A stretch of 25,572 bases of DNA from Candidatus Aerophobota bacterium (GCA_030672545.1 DAOVGF010000026.1:1-25572); one strand, 5' to 3'. Positions 7,028-13,982 are shown, counted from the first letter of the stretch. The notes: generated by a model from the sequence alone, not told the origin. Numbers and translations are program-made.

Positions 7028-8563
7028 TCACCAGGCCTCTCCGGCATGCTTGAGTCCCAATAATCTCAACTCCACCTCATTTAGTCCTAAGGCTCTTAAT
7101 TGTTCTCTATTTCCCCTTAAGGAATCAATAACATTTATTCCCATGCCTCCCATCATTTCTTTAATCTCTAAAGACCAGGCTCTCAAGAGGTTACCGGCAT
7201 GTTCAGCTCCAATTTCAGGGTTGAGGCGTTTGGTCAAGTAAGGGTCTTGAGTAGCTATTCCCCAATTGCATTTTCCGGTATAACATTTCTGGCAAACGTG
7301 ACAGCCCAGAGCAATTAAAGCGGCCGTTCCAATGTAGACTGCATCTGCCCCCAGGGCGATACCTTTAGTTACGTCGGCACTTGACCTGAAACCCCCGGCT
7401 GCAATTAGAGAAACCTGATTTCTAATTCCTTCTTCTCTCAATCTTTGATCTACTGCGGCAATAGCCAATTCAATGGGAATGCCCACGTTATTTCTAATTA
7501 TTGTAGGAGCTGCTCCGGTTCCTCCTCTTATCCCATCGATAGCCACAAAATCTGCTCCGGCTCTTACAATCCCACTGGCTATGGGAGCTACGTTGTGAAC
7601 AGCAGCAATTTTCACTCCTACCGGTTTAGTATAGCGCGTAGCTTCTTTCAAAGCAAAGATTAACTGTTTCAGATCCTCTATGGAATAAATATCGTGATGA
7701 GGGGCGGGACTCAGAGCATCGGTACCTATAGGTATCATGCGGGTATGGGAGATTTCCTCGGAAACTTTCTCCCCAGGAAGATGCCCGCCGATCCCAGGCT
7801 TGGCTCCTTGCCCTATTTTTATCTCAATTGCGGCGGCCCTTTCCAGATATTCTTCGTTTACTCCAAATCTTCCACTGGCTACCTGAACAATTGCTCTATG
7901 AGCATAGGGGTACAAATCCCGGTGCAGACCGCCCTCCCCGGTATTCCAATAGGTTCCGAACTTACAAGCTGCTTTAGCTAAAGATTTACAAGCGTTCAAA
8001 GAAATCGAGCCAAAACTCATGGCGGTAAACAAGATGGGTACCTCTAATTCCAACTGAGGAGGAATTCTGGTTCTTATTTGATATTTTTTTCTTCCTTCCT
8101 CGGTCATTTGTAACCGGCAGTCTATTTTATCGGGTTTTCTTCCCAAATGGATTCTCAATTCCATAGGTTCTCTCAGGGGATCTATTGAGGGATTAGTAAC
8201 CTGAGAAGCATTTAGAACTAAGTGATCGAAATAATTCTTGTAGGCTTGGTCATTGCCCATTCCGGTAAGAAGAATTCCTCCGGTCCGGGCCTGTTTAACA
8301 ATATCATAGATGGATTCTCTCTTCCAGTGCGCATTTTCTTTTGTCTGGGTAGGGTTGTACTCAATGGTAATGGCGGCGGTAGGACAGAGATCTTCACAAA
8401 AGTGACATCCCACACATTTAAAGGAATCGGCCCTTACAGTGTCAGTTTCAGGATCATAAGTATGTACGTCGTTAGCACACATTCGGACACAAACCTGGCA
8501 CTTTATGCATTTTTCCTCATCTCTTTCTACCCGGAATTCCGACAACTTTTTTGCTTTAGCCAT
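7028..8563 (-). CDS. Glutamate synthase FMN/Fe-S subunit with N-terminal ferredoxin domain
   Basis: This is the synthase half-reaction enzyme, which converts 2-oxoglutarate, ammonia and electrons to glutamate. The 511-residue protein opens with a two-cluster ferredoxin domain (C19/22/25/29 and C50/53/56/60). The FMN-binding TIM barrel follows (about 150-490), with GEGGLHRDLYPYA, KIGQGAKPGIGGHLPG, APHHDIYSIEDL, DGIRGGTGAAP and IAAGGFRSSADVTKGIALGA segments. The cysteine group CHVCQKCYTGKCNWGIATQ matches the site of the usual [3Fe-4S] cluster. This split form is the archaeal/Thermotoga/Clostridia type rather than the single long GltB of E. coli. It lies between the amidotransferase subunit and the ferredoxin. 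Confidence 0.95.
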   Translation of the reverse strand: MAKAKKLSEFRVERDEEKCIKCQVCVRMCANDVHTYDPETDTVRADSFKCVGCHFCEDLCPTAAITIEYNPTQTKENAHWKRESIYDIVKQARTGGILLTGMGNDQAYKNYFDHLVLNASQVTNPSIDPLREPMELRIHLGRKPDKIDCRLQMTEEGRKKYQIRTRIPPQLELEVPILFTAMSFGSISLNACKSLAKAACKFGTYWNTGEGGLHRDLYPYAHRAIVQVASGRFGVNEEYLERAAAIEIKIGQGAKPGIGGHLPGEKVSEEISHTRMIPIGTDALSPAPHHDIYSIEDLKQLIFALKEATRYTKPVGVKIAAVHNVAPIASGIVRAGADFVAIDGIRGGTGAAPTIIRNNVGIPIELAIAAVDQRLREEGIRNQVSLIAAGGFRSSADVTKGIALGADAVYIGTAALIALGCHVCQKCYTGKCNWGIATQDPYLTKRLNPEIGAEHAGNLLRAWSLEIKEMMGGMGINVIDSLRGNREQLRALGLNEVELRLLGLKHAGEAW

Positions 8564-8597
8564 AATTTAATCATCCATCAGCGGACTTTCCAAGAGT

Positions 8598-9719
8598 TTA
8601 ATGACCCAATTTACCAATGGTTGGTTCGCCTGCCTTGGGCATCCACACTTTATCTGCGTTCGGGCAGATTTTCCTGATGGCCGCCTCCTCAGAGGCAATA
8701 TATAGAAAATCACTTTTACTGGCTGCCACCAAGGGTCTTAATTTGATTCTATCGTTTAAGCCCACCATATATTTTGCATTGGCGACTATTACTGCAAATG
8801 GCCCATTGACCAGAGCGGATCCATAAATAATTCTTAGAGTCTTTAAAAATTCCCGGGTCTGTTCATCCTCGATTCTCTCAATCTGGGACCAAAAAGGAGC
8901 CGCCAGGATATTTCCCACCACTTCAAAATCGAGATGATGGCGTCTTACCAGCAAATCAAAAAGATAGGTCATTACTTCTGTATCTGTAAAAAGGGTGCAA
9001 TGGTAGCCAAAATTCTCCAAATAATGCCTATTGGTTCCGTAGGAGGAAATCTCGCCGTTATGTACTACTGACCAATCTAAAATTCCAAAGGGGTGTGCTC
9101 CTCCCCACCAGCCAACCGTATTGGTGGGAAATCGATTATGGGCCGTCCAGATATATCCTTGGTACTCAGGAATTCTATAAAATTCTCCAATCTCATCAGG
9201 ATTTCCCACCCCCTTAAATATTCCCATATTTTTTCCGGAAGAGAAGACAAAAGCGTTGCTTACTTTCTCATTTATGTCCATTACACATTTCATAATGAAG
9301 TCCTCTTCGGACAATTTTTCTTGATGGGTTTTTAGTACTTCTTCTTTTACTTGGGCAAAATATCTCCACAAAAGAGGGATAAACTTTAATCTGGTTACTT
9401 TCTCTGTGGGTATGGGTTCCGAATGTTTTAAATTAAAGACTTTTTTAAGATATTCCTCGGTATTTTGCTGGGCTAAAGCTGTTTCGTACATGATATGGAA
9501 ACAACAGCAATCTTTAAACTCGGGGTATATTCCGTAAGCAGCAAAACCACTTCCTAAGCCATTTCCCCTTTCAGTCATATTGCAGATAGAATGGTAAATA
9601 GCTTCTCCGGAAAAAACCTTTCCTTGGCGGTTCATAATTCCGGAAATTCCACAACCCGAGGGAATATGATATTCCTTATCCTCTTTTCTACAGGATTGGT
9701 AAATATTTGGTGAGCTCAT
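8598..9719 (-). CDS. Glutamate synthase class II glutamine amidotransferase subunit
   Basis: This subunit hydrolyses glutamine and delivers ammonia to the synthase. The 373-residue protein has the Ntn-type amidotransferase layout: CGISGIMNRQG with the likely nucleophile C23, RFPTNTVGWWGGAHPF, HNGEISSYGTN and the TDTEVMTYLFD block. Class II enzymes need an N-terminal cysteine, so the first 22 residues (ending IPSG) are presumably removed, and a similar short leader is familiar in this split subunit. The ATG lies inside the end of glnA (32-nt overlap), giving tight coupling of glutamine synthetase with the glutamine-consuming subunit. Confidence 0.92.
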   Translation of the reverse strand: MSSPNIYQSCRKEDKEYHIPSGCGISGIMNRQGKVFSGEAIYHSICNMTERGNGLGSGFAAYGIYPEFKDCCCFHIMYETALAQQNTEEYLKKVFNLKHSEPIPTEKVTRLKFIPLLWRYFAQVKEEVLKTHQEKLSEEDFIMKCVMDINEKVSNAFVFSSGKNMGIFKGVGNPDEIGEFYRIPEYQGYIWTAHNRFPTNTVGWWGGAHPFGILDWSVVHNGEISSYGTNRHYLENFGYHCTLFTDTEVMTYLFDLLVRRHHLDFEVVGNILAAPFWSQIERIEDEQTREFLKTLRIIYGSALVNGPFAVIVANAKYMVGLNDRIKLRPLVAASKSDFLYIASEEAAIRKICPNADKVWMPKAGEPTIGKLGH

Positions 9720-11016
9720 ATTGGGTAACCTGAGTCCTGTATTCTTCCCATTCTTTCTTCTTTAACTCAATAAACCGGGTAAATGTGTGCTCTCCTAAAG
9801 TTTTCCTGACCAGGTTGCTTTTCTCGGTGAAAGCCAGGGCATAACTTAGGTTGTTGGGAAGGGATTCTACTCCTAATGTCTTTCTCTCCTCATCGGAAAG
9901 GTGGTAGAGGTTCTTTTCAATTGATTCTGAGAGTCTCTGTTCTTTTTCAATTCCTTCCAACCCCGCGGCCAGCAATACGGCAAAGGTTAGATAAGGATTA
10001 CAGGCGGGGTCGGGAGATCGGAATTCAACCCTGGTGGCCTTTTCTTTCCCCGGATGGTAGACGGGGACTCTGATCAAAGCCGACCGATTTCTCCGAGACC
10101 AGGCTATGTAGACTGGCGCTTCATAGCCGGGAACGAGCCTCTTGTAGGAGTTCACCCATTGGGCAAAAATGGCGCTCATCTCTTTAGCGTGCTTCAGTTG
10201 ACCAGCGATGAACTTTTTGGAGATTGGAGAGAGATAATATTTGTCCCGGGGGTCAAAAAAAGTATTTTTATCTCCGGCGAATAGTGATTGATGTATATGC
10301 ATGCCGGAGCCATTTTCTCCAAAGATCGGCTTGGGCATAAATGTAGCATAGACACCATATTTTTGGGCTATTTCTTTCACCACTATTCGATAGCTTATTA
10401 CGTTATCAGCCATTTTTAGAGCATCGCAATATCTCATGTCAATCTCGTGCTGGGACGGGCCAACTTCATGATGAGAGTACTCTATGTTTATTCCCATTTG
10501 TTCCAGGGCTAAAATGGTGTCTCTTCTCAAATCTGAGGCTACATCCAGGGTGGTCAGGTCAAAGTAGCCGCCCCTGTCCAGTACTTCAACAGCTTTATCC
10601 GATTTAAGATAAAAATACTCTAATTCCGGGCCCACGTAGTAGTGATCGAAACCCATTTTTTTAGCCTGTTCCAACGCTCTTTTCAAAATATAACGAGGAT
10701 CACCTTCGTAGGGTTTTCCTCCGGGTTGATAAATGTCACAGATCATTCGAGCAACTGCTTTCTCCTTGGGTCTCCAGGGCAAAAGGGTAAAAGTATCCGG
10801 GTCAGGTATGGCGATCATATCCGATTCTTCGATGGATTGATATCCGGTAACTGAGGAACCATCAAATCCCATGCCATTTTCCAGTGCACCTGGTAGTTCC
10901 GCGTCATTGATGGCAAAACTTTTTACCTGACCAAGAATGTCGGTGAACCACAGTCGGATGAACTTTACGTCATTCTCCTTGGCCAACTCTAATACGTCTT
11001 TTTTTGTAAGGGCCAT
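9688..11016 (-). CDS. glnA: Glutamine synthetase type I
   Basis: The enzyme makes glutamine from glutamate, ammonia and ATP. The 442-residue length and motifs fit the GSI family: GFDGSS near residue 51, the YYVGPELEYF metal-binding strand, NGSGMHIHQSLF, the KRLVPGYEAPVYIAWSRRNRSALIRVP block and RVEFRSPDPACNPYLTFA. The region corresponding to the adenylylation loop reads NLYHLSDEERKTLG, closer to the GSI-alpha (Bacillus/Thermotoga-type) form than to the adenylylated GSI-beta form. Feedback inhibition is therefore likelier than adenylylation. GAAGGAG lies 8 nt before the ATG. It sits between glnB and the glutamate synthase subunits, completing a GS-GOGAT cycle in one transcript. Confidence 0.97.
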   Translation of the reverse strand: MALTKKDVLELAKENDVKFIRLWFTDILGQVKSFAINDAELPGALENGMGFDGSSVTGYQSIEESDMIAIPDPDTFTLLPWRPKEKAVARMICDIYQPGGKPYEGDPRYILKRALEQAKKMGFDHYYVGPELEYFYLKSDKAVEVLDRGGYFDLTTLDVASDLRRDTILALEQMGINIEYSHHEVGPSQHEIDMRYCDALKMADNVISYRIVVKEIAQKYGVYATFMPKPIFGENGSGMHIHQSLFAGDKNTFFDPRDKYYLSPISKKFIAGQLKHAKEMSAIFAQWVNSYKRLVPGYEAPVYIAWSRRNRSALIRVPVYHPGKEKATRVEFRSPDPACNPYLTFAVLLAAGLEGIEKEQRLSESIEKNLYHLSDEERKTLGVESLPNNLSYALAFTEKSNLVRKTLGEHTFTRFIELKKKEWEEYRTQVTQYELTKYLPIL

Positions 11017-11061
11017 TTGGTATCTCCTTCGGATTAGGTTTTTTGTTTTTTCAATTAAAGG

Positions 11062-11400
11062 TTAAAGTGCTTGTTCTCCTTGCTCTCCCGTGCGGATTCT
11101 TAGCGTATTCTCCAGGGGAGAGATGAATATCTTCCCGTCACCAATCTCACCAGTCTTAGCCGCCTCAATTATCGTCCTGGTAATGTGTTCTACATCCTGG
11201 TCTCGGACCGCAATTTCTATTTTTATCTTGGGCAAAAATTCCACTTTAAATTCTCTTCCCCGAAACTGCTCCACCTTACCTTTCTGGCGACCATGACCCT
11301 CTATACGGGTAAGACTCATTCCAGGATAGCCCAAATTCTCCAAGGCTTCTTTTACCTTACTTAACTTCTCTGGTCTAAGTATGGCCTCGATTTTTTTCAT
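11062..11400 (-). CDS. glnB: PII nitrogen regulatory protein (GlnB/GlnK type)
   Basis: PII trimers read 2-oxoglutarate and the ATP/ADP ratio and control targets such as Amt. The 112-residue protein has the typical start MKKIEAILRPEKLSKVKEAL, a T-loop at about 37-55 and a C-terminal GDGKIFISPLENTLRIRTGE. The classic uridylylation tyrosine of the T-loop (residue 51) is phenylalanine here (RGREF, F51). Residue 49, a serine that is phosphorylated in cyanobacteria, is arginine. Covalent modification at those positions is therefore excluded. Co-transcription with amt points to a GlnK-like role in gating the transporter. AGGGGAG precedes the ATG and only 16 nt separate it from amt. Confidence 0.96.
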   Translation of the reverse strand: MKKIEAILRPEKLSKVKEALENLGYPGMSLTRIEGHGRQKGKVEQFRGREFKVEFLPKIKIEIAVRDQDVEHITRTIIEAAKTGEIGDGKIFISPLENTLRIRTGEQGEQAL

Positions 11401-11416
11401 TTATCTTTGCTCCCCT

Positions 11417-12790
11417 TTACCGATTTATCTGTATGAAATCTGGATAGGCCGGGGTTCCGTGCTCAGAAATATCTAATCCTTCCAATTCTTCTTCTGGAGG
11501 AACCCGGATACCAAAGATTTTATCCATTATCTTAAATATCAAATAGCCCGTGCCGAAAGCCCAGACAAATACCACTGCTATGCCGATAAGTTGAGCTATC
11601 AACTGACCCCAACCACCACCGTAGAACAGGCCTCTGACAAAAGGTTCCTCTAACGAGTAATTACCGTAGGTCCCATCGGCAAAGAGCCCAAGACTAAGAA
11701 GACCCCATAGTCCGCCGAGGCCATGTACGCTTACCGCACCCACCGGGTCATCTATTCCCTTAGCTTCAAAAAATCTGACTCCGGCATACATCAATGCTCC
11801 GGCAATAAGGCCGATGAGAATTGCTACCCAACCTTCTACCCAGGCGCAAGGGGCAGTTATGGCTACCAGTCCTACTACTGCACCGTTTAAGGCCATGCCT
11901 ACATCCCATTTTTTTGTCTTCCAGTAGGCTATCAATAGCGCTGACAAGGTACCCGCGGCGGCGGCCAAGTTAGTGTTGACTGCAATGACGGAAATTCTTA
12001 AATGATGGGCGTCGCAGGTGCTTCCAGCATTAAAACCAAACCAGCCAAACCACAAGATGAAAACTCCCAGAGCAGCCAAAGTCATACTATGCCCGGGAAT
12101 ACCTTGAGGTTTTCCTTTTATGTATTTGCCAAACCGGGGACCCAAAACCATCGCTCCGGCCAAACCGACAAAGCCACCTATGGCATGCACCACTCCGCTA
12201 CCGGCAAAGTCAAGATGTCCCAGACCAAAAGGAAGTTGGGAAAGCCAGCCTCCACCCCAGACCCAGTGTCCATAAATAGGGTAAATAATGGCACTTACTA
12301 TCAGGGTGTAAATGAGATAAGCCTTGAACTTCAAGCGTTCAGCTACCGCACCGGAGACAATAGTGGCGGCGGTAGCGCAAAAGACCAGCATCCAGAACAT
12401 ATTAAGATATTTGTCCACGTCATAATAGTCGCCCAGCATTAACCAGCCTTTGGTGCCCCAGAGGCCATACCAGCTTCCCCCCATCATAATGGCGTAGCCG
12501 ATGAGGAAAAACATTAGTGAACCGAGGGCGAAATCCATCAGGTTCTTAGCCATTAAATTGGTAGCATTTTTGGCCCGACAAAAACCTGCCTCCAGCATAG
12601 CAAAACCTGGCTGCATAAACATTACTAAGAATGCACAAACTAAAATCCAAACGTAATTAAGCGGAATCTGAGGGTTTTGAGCTAAGGTACTTGCTCCGGT
12701 GGGATCATTGGCGTAGGCAACGGCAGTAACGGTAAAGCCCAAAAGTCCCACTAAGCTCAATCCCAACCAAATTTTGCTTGCTCTTCTCAT
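11417..12790 (-). CDS. amt: Ammonium transporter Amt
   Basis: A trimeric ammonium channel of the Amt/Rh family in the cytoplasmic membrane. The 457-residue protein begins with a cleavable-looking signal segment (basic MRRASK, a hydrophobic core to about residue 27, then ANDPTG). Eleven predicted membrane helices follow. Family hallmarks include the twin pore histidines in DFAGSGVVHAIGG and GAVSVHGLGGLWG, and ILWFGWFGFNAGS. The frame also offers a GTG at 12808, but the Shine-Dalgarno AGGAGA (12797-12802) lies inside that extension, so the ATG at 12790 is the start. It is the first gene of the nitrogen operon. Its roughly 320-nt leader holds two tandem ANTAR-type attenuators and a REP-like hairpin element. 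Confidence 0.96.
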   Translation of the reverse strand: MRRASKIWLGLSLVGLLGFTVTAVAYANDPTGASTLAQNPQIPLNYVWILVCAFLVMFMQPGFAMLEAGFCRAKNATNLMAKNLMDFALGSLMFFLIGYAIMMGGSWYGLWGTKGWLMLGDYYDVDKYLNMFWMLVFCATAATIVSGAVAERLKFKAYLIYTLIVSAIIYPIYGHWVWGGGWLSQLPFGLGHLDFAGSGVVHAIGGFVGLAGAMVLGPRFGKYIKGKPQGIPGHSMTLAALGVFILWFGWFGFNAGSTCDAHHLRISVIAVNTNLAAAAGTLSALLIAYWKTKKWDVGMALNGAVVGLVAITAPCAWVEGWVAILIGLIAGALMYAGVRFFEAKGIDDPVGAVSVHGLGGLWGLLSLGLFADGTYGNYSLEEPFVRGLFYGGGWGQLIAQLIGIAVVFVWAFGTGYLIFKIMDKIFGIRVPPEEELEGLDISEHGTPAYPDFIQINR

Positions 12791-12848
12791 TTTTCGTCTC
12801 CTATGCACTCATTAAGTATTGTCAAAACTTCTTGGTCTTTTTACAATT

Positions 12849-12915
12849 GGTAGCCGCAGGCTTTAGCCGCCCACTTCTTGCTTACTTCCTCCGGGAGGCT
12901 AAAGCCTCCCCTACC
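12849..12915. repeat. REP/MITE-like palindromic element in the amt leader
   Basis: Two imperfectly complementary arms flank an unrelated 20-base centre. The left arm (12849-12872) starts GGTAGCCGCAGGCTTTAGCC, and the right arm (12893-12915) ends GGCTAAAGCCTCCCCTACC. Each arm is itself a small hairpin around CTTTAG or CTAAAG. The shape is typical of dispersed intergenic repeats mobilised by REP-associated transposases. Copies elsewhere in the genome cannot be tested from this window. It lies between the last attenuator and the amt ribosome site. Confidence 0.6.
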
Positions 12916-12998
12916 TAAACAGAGAGTTGTCCTCCCATCATTTGCCCTTCATATTCCTTCATGAAACTCTGAGTCAGACTTTGATTTGTATCCAAAAT

Positions 12999-13037
12999 AA
13001 AAAAGATGTCCTTCTTTTTTGAAGAAAGGACATCTTT
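12999..13037 (-). terminator. Intrinsic terminator C (second attenuator of the amt operon)
   Basis: Read on the minus strand, a perfect 12-bp stem (AAAGATGTCCTT with its complement, 13026-13037 and 13002-13013) closes a 12-nt loop and runs into six T residues (13004-12999). The first arm begins with the six-base loop of the preceding ANTAR hairpin, so hairpin and terminator exclude each other. Confidence 0.85.
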
Positions 13038-13058
13038 GTCAGAGCGCTTCTTTGCCCT
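13029..13058 (-). promoter_or_regulatory. ANTAR target site C before amt
   Basis: On the minus strand, hairpin P1 (13058-13043) is AGGGC-AAAGAA-GCGCT, with one G-G mismatch in the stem. After a 2-nt linker (CT), P2 (13040-13029) is GAC-AAAGAT-GTC. Both loops are six bases with A first and G fourth, the rule for ANTAR binding. P2 is built into the first arm of terminator C. The stems are short, so the case rests on the loop rule, the spacing and the repeat of the pattern at three other terminators. Confidence 0.8.
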
Positions 13059-13062
13059 AAAT

Positions 13063-13089
13063 AAAAAAACGTCTCCCTGAGGGAGACGT
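13063..13089 (-). terminator. Intrinsic terminator B (first attenuator of the amt operon)
   Basis: On the minus strand, ACGTCTCCC-TCA-GGGAGACGT (13089-13069) forms a perfect 9-bp stem and continues into seven T residues (13069-13063). It sits about 65 nt after the stop of the sigma-like gene and 26 nt before the first hairpin of site C. It can end transcripts from that gene or block entry into the amt operon. Confidence 0.88.
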
Positions 13090-13113
13090 CGCTGTCATCA
13101 CACAACATTGTGT
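13085..13113 (-). promoter_or_regulatory. ANTAR target site B before amt
   Basis: On the minus strand, P1 (13113-13100) is ACAC-AATGTT-GTGT. After the 3-nt linker GAT, P2 (13096-13085) is GAC-AGCGAC-GTC. Both loops have six bases with A at position 1 and G at position 4. The last bases of P2 form the first arm of terminator B. Sites B and C stand in tandem, so RNA polymerase must pass two controlled terminators to reach amt. Confidence 0.8.
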
Positions 13114-13129
13114 TTACATCTAAATAAGT

Positions 13130-13146
13130 AAAAAAACCTACGGTTT
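13130..13146 (-). terminator. Weak terminator-like hairpin behind the sigma-like gene
   Basis: On the minus strand, AAACC-GTA-GGTTT is followed by a T tract (seven T in 13136-13130) a few bases after the stop codon at 13154. The 5-bp stem is weak, so substantial read-through toward amt is expected. Confidence 0.35.
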
Positions 13147-13153
13147 GGTAACC

Positions 13154-13660
13154 TTACATTATTTTTTTACCTTTGGCCCGAATGTGTTGCTGAATTTTCA
13201 CCACTCTTACGTGAGAAATTCCCAGTCTTTGTCCTATCTCTCTGGTAGTATACTCTTGAGTTTGGAGGTAGAAGACTTCTTGTTCCCTTTGATTGAGGTA
13301 TTCTTTTAATTTGTCGATGCCTTGTCTTATTTGAAATCCAGGGAAGAAGGAAGAATTATGTTCCATGAGTTCTATGAAGGGGGTTCCTTCTTCATTGACA
13401 GGTTCATCAAGACTGAGGAGAGATATCTTATCTTTCGACTTTCGCAGATAATTCTGAGCGGCAAACCAACAGCTTCGGAAAATGTAAGAGGGTGTTTTAT
13501 CCTGTAAGTCACCCCTTCTCCACTTTTCCCACAGATCAAGTGCCATTTGGGAAAGCAAATCCTCTTTGTCCATCCATAGAGGAAGCTTCCCAATTCTTTC
13601 GGCCATTATGGAAAGAGTTGGTAAAAAGGGACTCACCCATTGTTTAAAATCTTCCGGCAT
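13154..13660 (-). CDS. Small sigma-70-family-like transcription factor
   Basis: The 168-residue protein resembles a minimal sigma factor. Residues about 30-85 (KEDLLSQMALDLWEKW through SYIFRSCWFAAQNYLRKS and SLDEP) look like region 2. Residues about 118-160 (LNQREQEVFYLQTQEYTTREIGQRLGIS then VRVVKIQQHI) form a region-4-type helix-turn-helix. Region 3 is reduced to a short spacer. It may be an alternative sigma factor or a sigma-derived DNA-binding regulator. The ATG at 13660 is preceded by AGGAT at 6-7 nt, placed directly behind the T tract of terminator A. Expression should therefore depend on antitermination. No terminator stronger than a 5-bp stem separates it from the amt attenuators, so it may head the nitrogen transcript. 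Confidence 0.75.
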   Translation of the reverse strand: MPEDFKQWVSPFLPTLSIMAERIGKLPLWMDKEDLLSQMALDLWEKWRRGDLQDKTPSYIFRSCWFAAQNYLRKSKDKISLLSLDEPVNEEGTPFIELMEHNSSFFPGFQIRQGIDKLKEYLNQREQEVFYLQTQEYTTREIGQRLGISHVRVVKIQQHIRAKGKKIM

Positions 13661-13671
13661 CTTACTATCCT

Positions 13672-13721
13672 AAAAAAGACAAGGGCGTCTTGCCCCTGTG
13701 GGGTGAAGACGCCCTTGTCTT
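13672..13721 (-). terminator. Intrinsic terminator A before the sigma-like gene
   Basis: Two 16-nt arms (13706-13721 and 13676-13691) are perfectly complementary. Inside them a CCCC/GGGG inner stem closes the top, and on the minus strand six T residues follow (13677-13672). It is the strongest hairpin in the window. It lies between a good minus-strand promoter and the ribosome site of the sigma-like gene, so it must act as an attenuator of that gene rather than as the end of another one. Confidence 0.88.
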
Positions 13722-13742
13722 TCGATAGATACTTTCCTGTAT
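13706..13742 (-). promoter_or_regulatory. ANTAR target site A before the sigma-like gene
   Basis: On the minus strand, P2 (13721-13706) is AAGAC-AAGGGC-GTCTT, a 5-bp stem with a six-base loop that has A1 and G4. The whole hairpin is the first arm of terminator A. Upstream, two folds compete for P1. AGG-AAAGTA-TCT (13738-13727) obeys the loop rule but has a weak stem. ATAC-AGGAAA-GTAT (13742-13729) has a better stem but A at loop position 4. P2 is convincing, P1 less so. Confidence 0.65.
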
Positions 13743-13767
13743 TTATGGATACCTTCTTCTGTATACA

Positions 13768-13797
13768 AATATATATATAAAAAAGTTGTTTTGTCAA
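13768..13797 (-). promoter_or_regulatory. Promoter of the sigma-like gene leader
   Basis: On the minus strand a perfect TTGACA (13797-13792) is followed after 18 nt by TATATT (13773-13768), or after 16 nt by TATATA within the same AT tract. Transcripts should start near 13760, giving a leader of about 100 nt that contains site A and terminator A. Confidence 0.7.
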
Positions 13798-13926
13798 GTT
13801 CGGGTTTGCCAGAAGAGGAGCGATTTCTTCTGTCATCCGGTAACATTTTGAGGGATTCTCTTGGTTCAGGAAGAGTAACCTAAGATTTTGGGGAAACTCC
13901 CTTCTCTGGATGTGGATGCACAAGGG

Positions 13927-13938
13927 TGTTACGTAACA
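13927..13938. promoter_or_regulatory. Perfect 12-bp palindrome beside the gdhA promoter
   Basis: TGTTACGTAACA is fully self-complementary and ends five bases before the -35 hexamer of the gdhA promoter. The position suits an activator or repressor site. I cannot assign it to a known regulator. Confidence 0.5.
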
Positions 13939-13943
13939 AAGGG

Positions 13944-13972
13944 TTGACATAAATAACAAGGTGAGTTATTAT
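13944..13972 (+). promoter_or_regulatory. Promoter of the gdhA leader
   Basis: TTGACA (13944-13949) and TATTAT (13967-13972) with exactly 17 nt between them form a near-consensus housekeeping promoter. Transcription should start near 13979. A second inverted repeat, AATAAC/GTTATT (13952-13957 and 13965-13970), overlaps the spacer and -10 and could be an operator. Confidence 0.8.
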
Positions 13973-13982
13973 TACAGAGTAA

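Noticed and set aside
8222..8677. 151-residue open frame opposite the glutamate synthase subunits
   Set aside because: It spans the junction of two real genes on the other strand and has no recognisable domain.
12002..12442. 146-residue open frame opposite amt
   Set aside because: It is antisense to membrane helices of Amt; the composition follows from the complementary strand and there is no ribosome site or family signature.
13002..13089. CRISPR-like repeats or a mobile element in the hairpin-rich gap before amt
   Set aside because: The hairpins differ in sequence and have T tracts on one strand only. There are no regular spacers or target duplications. Attenuators explain them better.
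13633..13959. 108-residue open frame on the minus strand upstream of the sigma-like gene
   Set aside because: It crosses a promoter, the perfect 16-bp terminator A and the start of the sigma-like gene, and it has no family resemblance. The DNA is better explained as regulatory.
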